From VRUE01 sp963702705 (GTDB lineage Bacteria; Actinomycetota; Thermoleophilia; Solirubrobacterales; 70-9): a DNA stretch of 64,000 bases. The translations under genes were made by a program, and so were the position numbers. The notes below the pieces were generated by a model. It made no database searches. It saw only the letters and a program-made list of their open reading frames with translations, and was not told where the DNA came from. Where the stretch lies: the NCBI GenBank assembly GCA_963702705.1, contig CAVPDR010000007.1, forward strand, positions 62,001 to 126,000. Reading direction: 5' to 3'. Below are positions 7,895 through 16,812 of this stretch, piece after piece (position 1 is the first letter of the stretch; each line of letters starts with the position of its first letter).

Positions 7895-10745
7895 GACGAG
7901 CGATTCTCACATTCGTGCTCCTGGCCCTCGCCCTGGTCATCCCGGCGAGCGCCCTGGCGGCCGAATACGACAAATACGAAATCGAGTCCGCCTCGGTCGA
8001 CCTGTCGACCTCCCAGGCCGGCGCCCACCCAGACCTCACCGCCAAATTGGTGCTGAGCGAAAAAGAAGGCGTTGCCTACGCCAAGACCCGTGACGTCGTC
8101 GTCCAGATGCCGCCGGGCATCTTCGGCAACGTCGAGGCCTTCCCCAAGTGCACGACGCTGCAGCTCGGAACTGGACCCGACAGCAGCGAATGCCCGCTCG
8201 ACTCCCAGGTCGGCACGGTCGACCTGTCCCTCAGCGGCAGCCTGATCAACGGCACCTTTGAAAACGAGCCGATCTACAACATGCCGGTGCCGGGCGGCGA
8301 CACGGCGGCGCGCTTCGGCTTCATCGCGGCCCTTTACCCGGTCTTCATCAACGTGCGCCTGGACCCCGAGACCCACGCCATCGTCGCCAGCGTCGAAGGT
8401 TCGCCGGCAGGAGTCGAACTGATCTCGGCCGTGAACACCTTCTGGGGAGTGCCGGCGGCCAAAGGGCACGACCTGGAACGGCTGACGCCGGCCGAGGTGG
8501 TCAGTCAGAAAGGCCCGCCCCCCGGCGGGCGCCACTCGACCCTGCCCGAAGTGCCCTTCATGACCAACCCGACCAGCTGCAAGGAAGGCCGCGAGGTCAA
8601 GTTCAGCGCGACCAGCTACCAGCTGCCCGGGGTGGTGCGCTCAACCACCGCGCCCTTCCCCCAGATCACCGGCTGCGGGCTGCTCGAATTCATCCCCAGC
8701 GTCGAGATGTCGCCGACGACCTCGCAGGGAACCACCGGCTCGGGCCTCAACTACGAACTCGACCTTCCCACCAAGGGACTCGAATTCGGCCACCTGAACT
8801 ACGGCTCGGAGACAAAGCGCGCCGAAGTGAAGCTACCGGTGGGGATGACGGTCAACCCCTCCCAGGCCGAGGGCCTGGGGATCTGCACCGAAGCCGACCT
8901 CGCCAGAGAGACCTACGACTCCGCCCCCGACGTGGGCTGTCCGGAGAGCTCGAAGATCGGCTCGGTGATCGCCAGGAGCCCGGTGATCGATCGCGAAGCC
9001 AGGGGATCGCTCTACCTGGCAAAGCCCTACGAGAACCCCTTCGGCTCCCTACTAGCCCTCTACATGGTGGTCAAGATTCCCGACCGCGGCGTGCTGGTGA
9101 AGATGCCCGGCAGGGTCAGCCTCGACCCCTCGACCGGCCAGATCACCACCGTCTTCGACGACATCCCCGAGCTGCCGGTCGCCTCCTTCGAACTGCACTT
9201 CCGCGAAGGGGCGAGGGCGCCGCTGGTGACCCCCACCGCCTGCGGCACCCACACCGGGGTCTCCAACTTCAACCCCTGGGCAGCTCCCGATCAAGTCGTG
9301 TCCAAGGCGAACTCCTTCCAGATCGACTCCGGCCCTGATCACGGCCCCTGCCCGACCGGCGGCCTGCCGCCCTTCAAGCCGGGGCTCGTCGCCGGAAGCA
9401 TCAACAACGCCGCGGGGAGCTTCTCGCCCTTCAACGTGAGGCTGACCCGCAACGACAACGAACAGGAGATCACCCACTTCTCGATCAAGCTACCCCCCGG
9501 CGAGGTCGGCAAGCTGGCGGGCGTCCCCTTCTGCCCTGAGGCGGCGATCGCAGCTGCCAAGGCCAGGACCGGCGTTCACGGCGGCGAAGAAGAGCTCGCC
9601 AACCCGAGCTGCCCGGCGGCCTCGGAAATCGGCCACTCCCTCGGTGGAGCCGGAGTGGGCCAGGTACTGGTCTACGTCCCCGGCAAGATCTACCTCGCCG
9701 GCCCCTACCACGGCTCGGCTCTCTCGATCGTCGCGATCACCGCCGCCAAGGCCGGCCCCTTCGACCTCGGCACCGTGGTCATCCGCGAGGCGCTTCAGAT
9801 CAACCCCGAAACCGCCGAAGTCTTCGTCGATGCGACGGGATCGGACCCGATCCCGCACATCATCCAGGGCGTCCCGGTCCGCCTCAAGGACATCCGCGCC
9901 TACGTCGACCGCCCGAACTTCGCCCTCAACCCGACCGACTGCACGCGGACCTCGACCGCCTCGACGCTCTTGGGAGCGGGGCTTGACTTCGTCTCCGAAG
10001 CAGACGATCGCCCGATCACCGTCTCGACCCCCTTCCAGGTCGCGGACTGCGCAGCGCTGCCCTTCAAGCCGAAGCTGGCGCTGAAGCTGAAAGGCGGAAC
10101 CAGGCGCGGCGCCCACCCGGCCTTCACGGCGATCCTCAAAGGACAGGGATTGGGTGCGGCCGGCATCGCCCGCACCCAGGTCACCCTGCCCCGAAGCGAG
10201 TTCATCGAGAACGCCCACTTCAACACGATCTGCACCAGGGTGCAGTTCAAAGCGGGCAAGGTGCCGGGAGAAACATGCCCGGCCGGATCGGTCTACGGCA
10301 AGGCATCGGCGGTCACGCCGTTGCTGGACGAACCGCTTTCGGGACCCGTCTTCCTCAGGTCCTCAGAACACCAGCTACCCGACCTCGTGATCGCCCTTCA
10401 CTCGGGCAAGATCGACGTCACCTTGGTCGGGCGAGTCGACTCGGTCAAAGGTCAGCTGCGCACCACCTTCGAGTCGGTCCCAGACGCCCCGGTCACCTCC
10501 TTCCGCCTCGACATGCAGGGCGGCAAGAAGGGCCTCTTCGTCAACTCGACCGACCTCTGCGCCCGCAAGAACAAGGCGCTTGCCGAGTTCGACGGGCAAA
10601 ACGGCAAGCAGCTCGACTTCAGGCCGGTGGTGCAGGCCACGTGCGGCAAGGCACACAAGGGGCAGGGGAGGTAGGGGAGTGAAGAGGCTCGTTCTTGTAT
10701 TCGGTTGTGCAGTGGCGCTGTTGGGGAGTGCGGCTCCGGCTTGGG
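7799..10745 (+). repeat. Near-identical 2.95-kb direct repeat, copy 2 (copy 1 at 1512-4458)
   Basis: This is the partner of 1512-4458, spanning the A2 tail, B2 and the first 67 bases of A3. In this copy the terminal signal-peptide sequence continues into a full A3 protein, so this is the likelier donor arrangement for the 3' junction. Confidence 0.9.
7891..10674 (+). CDS. B2: secreted four-module cysteine protein, identical to B1
   Basis: This 927-residue protein has the same sequence as B1, including the signal peptide, the four modules with four cysteines each, and the short Lys/Gly-rich C-terminus. The only DNA changes I see are silent ones near 10273-10277. The start overlaps the A2 stop (ATGA at 7891). 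A3 follows after four bases, so A2-B2-A3 are almost certainly co-transcribed. Function is unknown. Two identical copies beside diverged B3 and B4 point to dosage or conversion rather than two separate roles. Confidence 0.85.
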   Translation: MRRAILTFVLLALALVIPASALAAEYDKYEIESASVDLSTSQAGAHPDLTAKLVLSEKEGVAYAKTRDVVVQMPPGIFGNVEAFPKCTTLQLGTGPDSSECPLDSQVGTVDLSLSGSLINGTFENEPIYNMPVPGGDTAARFGFIAALYPVFINVRLDPETHAIVASVEGSPAGVELISAVNTFWGVPAAKGHDLERLTPAEVVSQKGPPPGGRHSTLPEVPFMTNPTSCKEGREVKFSATSYQLPGVVRSTTAPFPQITGCGLLEFIPSVEMSPTTSQGTTGSGLNYELDLPTKGLEFGHLNYGSETKRAEVKLPVGMTVNPSQAEGLGICTEADLARETYDSAPDVGCPESSKIGSVIARSPVIDREARGSLYLAKPYENPFGSLLALYMVVKIPDRGVLVKMPGRVSLDPSTGQITTVFDDIPELPVASFELHFREGARAPLVTPTACGTHTGVSNFNPWAAPDQVVSKANSFQIDSGPDHGPCPTGGLPPFKPGLVAGSINNAAGSFSPFNVRLTRNDNEQEITHFSIKLPPGEVGKLAGVPFCPEAAIAAAKARTGVHGGEEELANPSCPAASEIGHSLGGAGVGQVLVYVPGKIYLAGPYHGSALSIVAITAAKAGPFDLGTVVIREALQINPETAEVFVDATGSDPIPHIIQGVPVRLKDIRAYVDRPNFALNPTDCTRTSTASTLLGAGLDFVSEADDRPITVSTPFQVADCAALPFKPKLALKLKGGTRRGAHPAFTAILKGQGLGAAGIARTQVTLPRSEFIENAHFNTICTRVQFKAGKVPGETCPAGSVYGKASAVTPLLDEPLSGPVFLRSSEHQLPDLVIALHSGKIDVTLVGRVDSVKGQLRTTFESVPDAPVTSFRLDMQGGKKGLFVNSTDLCARKNKALAEFDGQNGKQLDFRPVVQATCGKAHKGQGR

Positions 10746-13700
10746 CGGTGGAAGAAGGACATCTCTTCGACCCCGCCCTGTCGCTGACCGGTGGTTGCGG
10801 GACCTCCGGCCTGGACAAAGTCCCCGACCCGGGATGCCCGGAGGAAAACCACAAACCCGGCAACATCGTCCATCCGAAGGCCGTGGTCACCGACTTCTAC
10901 GGGAACATCTATGTCTCGAGCGGGCTGGAATCTGAAACAGCGACCAAGAACACCGGGCGGATAGACATCTTTGGCCCGAGTGGGAAATTCATCACCGAGG
11001 TAGTCACCCCGAGGGAAGTCGGTGGGCTCGCGGTCGACAGCAAAGGCAACCTCTATGCGGTTGTCAACCCTGTGGGCAGCGGCTTCGCGGAACTGAGGCG
11101 CTACCCACCTTCGGCGCCGTACGAACCCGAAGCGGGCGACATCGCCTACGGGTCAGGTTCGGTGTTGGTGGGCAACGTCTATAGCGATTCGGCTGTCGCC
11201 CTCAACGTCTCAAACGACCGGTTGTTCGTCCACAAGGGCAACCACATCGGCGAATACGCCTCAGCCGAAGAAGGCAACGCTTTGCTCGACGACTCGATCG
11301 GCAAAGGGATACTTCTCGAAAACTTCCGCGACATCGGCCTCGCGGTCGACGCGAAAAACGAACGGATTTATGCCTTGGAAGCAGGCTCGATTAGGCCGCC
11401 GGCGGTAAGGGTGCTCAGCCTGGCCGCCCCCCACGAACTGCTGATGACCATAGGGGCCGGGGCTTTCCCGGGAGGAAAACTCAACGGGGAATTCGCGCTT
11501 GCCGTCGACGAAGGCAGCGGTAACTTCTTCGTCTACGAAGGGGAATTCAAACGGGCGGTGCACGAGCTGACCAAAGACGGCGCATACGTGCGTTCGATCG
11601 AACACGGCTTCGTCCGCAGCAACGACCAGCTGGTCGGCGTCGACAACGGTCCGTTCAGCCCCAACGGGGCGCTCAACCCGGCCGGGGGACGCTACCTCTT
11701 CGTTGCCTCGCACCAGTCCGGCACCGGGCACGTCTTCGCCTTCGAACCCGAACCGCTGACCTGTCCCCCGGAAGTCACCTCGCCGAGCGCGGTCGAAGTA
11801 ACCCAGGACGAGGCCGAACTGCGGGGTGTGGTCAACCCTTGCGGCGCAGCCACCTCCTACCAAATCCAGTACACCACCGAGCAGAGCTTCGAAAACGAAG
11901 GCTTCGACGCAGCCCAGACGGTCGGCGAAGGCAGCCTGCCGGTCGGCGACGGTGGGGTGCCGGTCTCGGCGCTGGCGACGGGTCTCTCACCGGGCAGCGC
12001 CTACCGCTTCCGGGTGGTTGCAAACAACAGCGAGGGAGAAGATGAAGCCGCGGGCGCCTTCAGCACCTTCGCGCTCCCCGAGCCGTTCCCCGGCTGCGCC
12101 AACGACGCGCTGCGCAGCGGCCCCTCGACCGCCCTGCCCGACTGCCGCGCCTATGAGCTTGTCACCCCGCCCGACACCAGCGGCCACCCACCGCGCGGGA
12201 TGCGCCACCTCGGCGTCTACTTTCCCGCCAGCCTCACCTCGCCTGCGGGGGACGCGCTCTCCTTCACGATCGAGGGCGGGCTGATCCCAGGCTCCGAGGG
12301 CACCGGTTCCTATGCCGGAGATCCCTACCTGGCAAGGCGCGGCGAGGGCGGATGGAGGACCGCCAACGCGGGGCCAAACGGGACCGAAGCGAAAACGATC
12401 CTCCCGGGCAGCGTCTCGCCCGACCAGGGCTATTCCTTCTGGACCGCCGAAGCGGGGGGCAGCGCGGTCCTCGGCGGAGACACCAGCTACGTCCACTACC
12501 CCGACGGGCACTCGGAGCTGATCGGCCGCGGCAGCCTCGGCAGCGATCCCTTGGTCCAGGGGAAACTGATCAGCGCGAACGGTGGCCACGTCATCTTCGT
12601 CAGCCCCAAAGGCGACGGCAGCGAGGTCAGGCTCGAGCCCGACGCCCCACCCGAGGGAACCAGGGCGATCTATGACCGCAGCGGCGACGAAGTAACCCAC
12701 GTCGTCTCGTTGCTGCCGGGCGATGTCACTCCTGGCGCCGGCAAAGACGCCTCCTATGTCGGGGCCTCGCTCAACGGCAGGAGCGTCGCCTTCAGGATCG
12801 GCTCGACCCTCTACCTGCGCTACCAAGACGAAGCGACCTACGAAGTCGGCGACGGAGTCACCGCCGCGGGGTTTGCCAAGGGCGGCGATCGCCTCTTCTA
12901 CCTGCAGGGCGGCGATCTCTTCGCCTTCGACGCCCAAGCCCAGGAAGCCATCCCCTTCACGAGCAGCGGCGACGTCATTCCAGTAAACGTCTCCGCCGAC
13001 GGCGATGCCGTCTACTTCACCTCGCCGAGCCTGCTCGGCGCGGGGGCAAACCCCGAAGGCGACCTGCCCCAGGTTGGGGCGCGGAACCTCTACCTCTCGC
13101 GCGGTGGGTCGGTCGAGTTCATCGCCACGCTCAGCGATCGCGACGTCAAAGGGGAGTTCCTCGGGCAGGAGACCCAGGAGGGGCTGGGGCTGTGGACGAG
13201 CGCTACCGACGGGGGCAGCTCCGAAAACCCTGGGCGCTTTGGCATCGATCCATCGCGCAGCACCGCCGACGGCAGGGTCTTGCTCTTCGAGTCGCGCCTC
13301 GACCTCACCGATCGCCAGTCCCAGGGTCGCGCCCAGGTCTACCGCTATGACTCCGTCGCCGGGACGCTCAGCTGCATCTCCTGCCTGCCGACCGGGGCAC
13401 CGGCGAGCGCGAACGCGAGCCTGCAGCTGCCCTCGACCAACGGCGATGACGTCAGGCCGTCTGACTCCTTCACCCTGCTTGCCAACCTCTCCCCCGACGG
13501 CAACCGTGCCTTCTTCCAGTCGCCCGACCCGCTCGTGCTGGGCGACACCGACGGCCTGCTCGACGTCTATGAGTGGGAGGAAGAGGACATGGGCAGCTGC
13601 CATACCCCCGGCGGCTGCGTCTATCTGATCTCCTCGGGCAGAAGCAGCCACCCCGACTACCTCTACGCGATCGGAGAAGGTGGCGAAGACGTCTTCTTCA

Positions 13701-14032
13701 GCACCTCAGACCTGCTGGTGCCCTCGCTCGACGGCGACGAAACCCCCTCGATCTATGACGCCAGGGTCGGCGGCGGCTTCCCCCCGCCCGCAGGCCGCGC
13801 CGGCGAGTGCCTGGGCGAAACCTGCCAGCCGGCCGCGGCGGCCTCCGATTACCCGACCCCGGCCAGCCTGAGCTTCGAGGGCGCCGGCAACGTCGTCGCC
13901 GAGGCCGCGACCCGTTGCCCCAAGCCCAAGCGCAAGGTGCGCCGCGGCAGGCACACCCGCTGCGTCTCCTCTCCGGGCAGGCGGGCCAAACACGGCAAGC
14001 AAACCAACACGAAGAGGAGGGCGGCACGGTGA
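10679..14032 (+). CDS. A3: secreted double-propeller protein (NHL-like + Fn3 + TolB/PD40)
   Basis: This is a 1117-residue protein. GTG 10679 is chosen because it follows the B2 stop by 4 bases, has a purine-rich ribosome site (ggggaggtagggga) and opens a clear signal peptide ending APAWA. Parts: NHL-like propeller about 35-355, Fn3-like domain about 361-463, 'STALPDCRAYELVTPPD' linker, TolB/PD40-like propeller about 575-1023 with CxxC (LSCISC) and GSCHTPGGC pairs, GECLGETCQ, then a Lys/Arg-rich tail about 1061-1117. The NHL part differs strongly from A2 while the second propeller is closer, so the N-terminal propeller evolves faster and may carry binding specificity (inference). The stop overlaps the B3 start (GTGA). 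Confidence 0.85.
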   Translation: MKRLVLVFGCAVALLGSAAPAWAVEEGHLFDPALSLTGGCGTSGLDKVPDPGCPEENHKPGNIVHPKAVVTDFYGNIYVSSGLESETATKNTGRIDIFGPSGKFITEVVTPREVGGLAVDSKGNLYAVVNPVGSGFAELRRYPPSAPYEPEAGDIAYGSGSVLVGNVYSDSAVALNVSNDRLFVHKGNHIGEYASAEEGNALLDDSIGKGILLENFRDIGLAVDAKNERIYALEAGSIRPPAVRVLSLAAPHELLMTIGAGAFPGGKLNGEFALAVDEGSGNFFVYEGEFKRAVHELTKDGAYVRSIEHGFVRSNDQLVGVDNGPFSPNGALNPAGGRYLFVASHQSGTGHVFAFEPEPLTCPPEVTSPSAVEVTQDEAELRGVVNPCGAATSYQIQYTTEQSFENEGFDAAQTVGEGSLPVGDGGVPVSALATGLSPGSAYRFRVVANNSEGEDEAAGAFSTFALPEPFPGCANDALRSGPSTALPDCRAYELVTPPDTSGHPPRGMRHLGVYFPASLTSPAGDALSFTIEGGLIPGSEGTGSYAGDPYLARRGEGGWRTANAGPNGTEAKTILPGSVSPDQGYSFWTAEAGGSAVLGGDTSYVHYPDGHSELIGRGSLGSDPLVQGKLISANGGHVIFVSPKGDGSEVRLEPDAPPEGTRAIYDRSGDEVTHVVSLLPGDVTPGAGKDASYVGASLNGRSVAFRIGSTLYLRYQDEATYEVGDGVTAAGFAKGGDRLFYLQGGDLFAFDAQAQEAIPFTSSGDVIPVNVSADGDAVYFTSPSLLGAGANPEGDLPQVGARNLYLSRGGSVEFIATLSDRDVKGEFLGQETQEGLGLWTSATDGGSSENPGRFGIDPSRSTADGRVLLFESRLDLTDRQSQGRAQVYRYDSVAGTLSCISCLPTGAPASANASLQLPSTNGDDVRPSDSFTLLANLSPDGNRAFFQSPDPLVLGDTDGLLDVYEWEEEDMGSCHTPGGCVYLISSGRSSHPDYLYAIGEGGEDVFFSTSDLLVPSLDGDETPSIYDARVGGGFPPPAGRAGECLGETCQPAAAASDYPTPASLSFEGAGNVVAEAATRCPKPKRKVRRGRHTRCVSSPGRRAKHGKQTNTKRRAAR

Positions 14033-16809
14033 GGCGCTTGATTGGGACCCTGGCGATCGGCCTCTTGGCCTTCATCCCTGCCGCCGGCGCGCATGCGGCC
14101 GACGAATTCGACCAGTACCGGCTCGAATCGGCCGCGGTCTCGCTCTCGAGCAACCAGGCCGGCGCCCACGCCGACTTCACCACCACCATCGCGCTCAGCC
14201 AGAGCGCCGGCGACCCCTACGCCCTGACCCGCGACATCGTCGTCGATCTGCCGGCGGGCCTGATCGGCAACCCCGAGGCCTTCCCCAAGTGCACGACGCT
14301 TCAGTTCGGCACCGAACCGCAAAACAGCGAATGCCCCCAGGACGCCCAGGTCGGCTCGCTCGACGTCGCGATCGGGGCACCGCTCTACGCCAACTTCGAC
14401 AACGAGCCGATCTACAACATGCCGGCACCGGGCACCGACGTGGTCGCCCGCTTCGGCTTCTTCGCCGGCCCCTACCCGACGATCCTCCTGGTTCGCCTCG
14501 ACCCCGAGACGCACCGGTTGGTGGCAAGCGTCGAGGGAGCCTCCGCCGCCGCCGGCCTGCTCGCCGCCGAGACGACCTTCTGGGGCGTGCCGGCAAACAA
14601 AGCCCACGACGTCGAGCGGATCACTCCCTTTGAGGCGCTGAAAGGCATCGGGCCCCCCGAAGGGCGCTCTTCGAGCCTGCCCGAAACCCCCTTCCTCAGC
14701 AACCCCACCAGTTGCGGCGCAGCGCGGGTGGTGACGATCACCGCGACGAGCTACCAGCTGCCCTCCTCGCCCTCGACCAAAACGGTCCCCTTCCCCCAGC
14801 TCGGCGGCTGCGGCACGATCGAATTCGAACCCGACGTCTCGCTCTCTGCGACCACCTCGCAGGGCACCAGCGCCAGCGGGCTTCAGTACTCCCTCCAGCT
14901 GCCGACCAAAGGCCTGCAGTTCCCCAACCTAAAAGCCGGCTCGCACCTGGCCCGCGCCGAAGTCACCCTGCCCGAGGGGATGACGGTCAATCCCTCCGCG
15001 GCCGGCGGCCTCGGTGTGTGTTCTGAGGCCGATCTCGCCCACGAGACCTACAACAGCGGCCCCGACGTCGGCTGCCCGGAGACCTCCAAGCTCGGCTCGG
15101 CGATCGCCACGACCCCGGTGCTGGACCGCCAGGTGCTCGGCTCGCTTTACCTAGCAAAGCCCTACGAGAACCCCTTCGGATCCCTCGTTGCCGTCTACCT
15201 GGTGCTGAAGGTGCCCGACCGGGGAGTGCTGGTGAAGCTCGCGGGCAGGGTCACGCTCGACCCCCAAAGCGGCCAGATCACCACCGTCTTTGACGATCTC
15301 CCCGAGCTGCCGGTTTCCTCCTTTGAGTTGCACTTCCGCGAAGGAGCAAGAGCGCCGCTGGTGACGCCGTCCTCGTGTGGCACCCACACCGCTGTGTCGA
15401 ACCTCGTTCCCTGGTCGGCGCCGAACACGACCCTGGCCAAAACCAGCTCTTTTGAGATCACCTCCGGCCCCGAGCACGGGCCTTGCCCGACGGGAGGCCT
15501 GCCTCCCTTCAGGCCGGGGCTGATCGCGGGCTCGACCAACAACGCCGCCGGGTCGTTCAGCCCGTTCAATGTGAGGTTGACCCGAAACGACAACGAGCAG
15601 GAGATCACCCACTTCTCGATCAAGCTGCCCCCGGGCCTGGTCGGCAAGCTGGCGGGAATCCCCTTCTGCCCGGAGGCGGCGATCGCACAGGCCACGGCCC
15701 GCAAGGGCCCGCACGGGGGAGAGGAAGAGCTAAACGCACCCAGTTGCCCGGCTGCATCGCAGGTCGGCACCTCCCTCGGCGGAGCGGGTGTGGGCCAGGT
15801 CTTGGTCTACGTCCCCGGCAAGATCTACCTAGCCGGCCCCTACCACGGCTCGCCGCTGTCGATCGTCGCGATCACGGCGGCAAAGGCCGGTCCGTTCGAC
15901 CTCGGCACGGTGGTGATCCGCGAGGCGCTCCAAGTAAACCCCGAAACCGCCGAAGTCTTCGTCGATGCGACCGGATCGGACCCGATCCCCCACATCGTGC
16001 AGGGGGTACCGGTTCGCCTGCGCGAGATCCGCGCCTTCGTCGATCGGCCCCAGTTTGCCCTCAACCCGACCGATTGCACGAGGACCTCGACCGCCTCGAC
16101 GCTGCTCGGTGCCGGGCTCGACTTCGTCTCCGAAGCAGACGACCGCCCGCTCACCGTCACCTCGCCCTTCCAGGTTGCAGACTGCGCCGCGCTTCCCTTC
16201 AAGCCGAGGCTCTCGCTGAGGCTGAAGGGCGGGACCAAGCGAGGCCAGTACCCCAAGCTGAAGGCCTTCCTGCGGATGAACGGGATCGGCGAAGCGGGCA
16301 TCGCCAAAGCCAGGGTCACCCTGCCCCGCTCGGAGTTCATCGCCAACGCCCACTTCAACACGATCTGTACCAGGGTGCAGTTCAAAGAACAGGGCGGCAA
16401 CGGCGAAGCCTGCCCGGCGGGATCGATCTACGGCTGGGCCAGAGCCAAGACCCCGATCCTCTCCGATCCGCTCGAAGGACCGGTCTTCCTACGCTCCTCA
16501 GAGCACGAACTGCCCGATCTCGTCGCCTCACTGCGGGGAGCCGAGATCAACGTCCACCTGGTCGGCCACGTCGACTCGGTCAACGGTCAACTCCGAAACA
16601 CCTTCGAAACCGTTCCCGACGCTCCGGTGGAATGGGCCTCGTTCTCCTTCCTGGGAGGTAAGAAGGGACTGTTTGAAAACTCGACCGACCTCTGCAAGGG
16701 CACCCACAAGGCAAAGGTTGAGTTCACCGGGCAAAACGGCAAGGAGTCGAACTTCAAGACCGTGATGCGAGTGCGATGCAAGAACGTGCGCAAAGGACAA
16801 GGAACGTAG
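14029..16809 (+). CDS. B3: secreted four-module cysteine protein
   Basis: This is a 926-residue B-family member. The start is GTG 14029, overlapping the A3 stop and giving the signal peptide VRRLIGTLAIGLLAF to AHA-ADEFDQY; the longer open frame back to 13807 only shadows A3. All four modules are present with all four cysteines each, including the module-4 'NTICTRVQF' and 'ACPAGSIYG' motifs. Modules 2 and 3 are close to B1, while module 4 is clearly diverged (such as 'KLKAFLRMNGIGEAGIAKA'). A4 follows the stop after 3 bases. Function is unknown; it is presumed to be extracellular and to act with A3. Confidence 0.85.
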   Translation: MRRLIGTLAIGLLAFIPAAGAHAADEFDQYRLESAAVSLSSNQAGAHADFTTTIALSQSAGDPYALTRDIVVDLPAGLIGNPEAFPKCTTLQFGTEPQNSECPQDAQVGSLDVAIGAPLYANFDNEPIYNMPAPGTDVVARFGFFAGPYPTILLVRLDPETHRLVASVEGASAAAGLLAAETTFWGVPANKAHDVERITPFEALKGIGPPEGRSSSLPETPFLSNPTSCGAARVVTITATSYQLPSSPSTKTVPFPQLGGCGTIEFEPDVSLSATTSQGTSASGLQYSLQLPTKGLQFPNLKAGSHLARAEVTLPEGMTVNPSAAGGLGVCSEADLAHETYNSGPDVGCPETSKLGSAIATTPVLDRQVLGSLYLAKPYENPFGSLVAVYLVLKVPDRGVLVKLAGRVTLDPQSGQITTVFDDLPELPVSSFELHFREGARAPLVTPSSCGTHTAVSNLVPWSAPNTTLAKTSSFEITSGPEHGPCPTGGLPPFRPGLIAGSTNNAAGSFSPFNVRLTRNDNEQEITHFSIKLPPGLVGKLAGIPFCPEAAIAQATARKGPHGGEEELNAPSCPAASQVGTSLGGAGVGQVLVYVPGKIYLAGPYHGSPLSIVAITAAKAGPFDLGTVVIREALQVNPETAEVFVDATGSDPIPHIVQGVPVRLREIRAFVDRPQFALNPTDCTRTSTASTLLGAGLDFVSEADDRPLTVTSPFQVADCAALPFKPRLSLRLKGGTKRGQYPKLKAFLRMNGIGEAGIAKARVTLPRSEFIANAHFNTICTRVQFKEQGGNGEACPAGSIYGWARAKTPILSDPLEGPVFLRSSEHELPDLVASLRGAEINVHLVGHVDSVNGQLRNTFETVPDAPVEWASFSFLGGKKGLFENSTDLCKGTHKAKVEFTGQNGKESNFKTVMRVRCKNVRKGQGT

Positions 16810-16812
16810 GGA

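Noticed and set aside
13807..14028. N-terminal extension of B3 (and similar extensions of B4, B5, the potC gene and the UbiA-like gene)
   Set aside because: The extensions overlap conserved coding sequence of the preceding gene and hide clear signal peptides or natural N-termini. Starts at overlaps or with ribosome sites were preferred.
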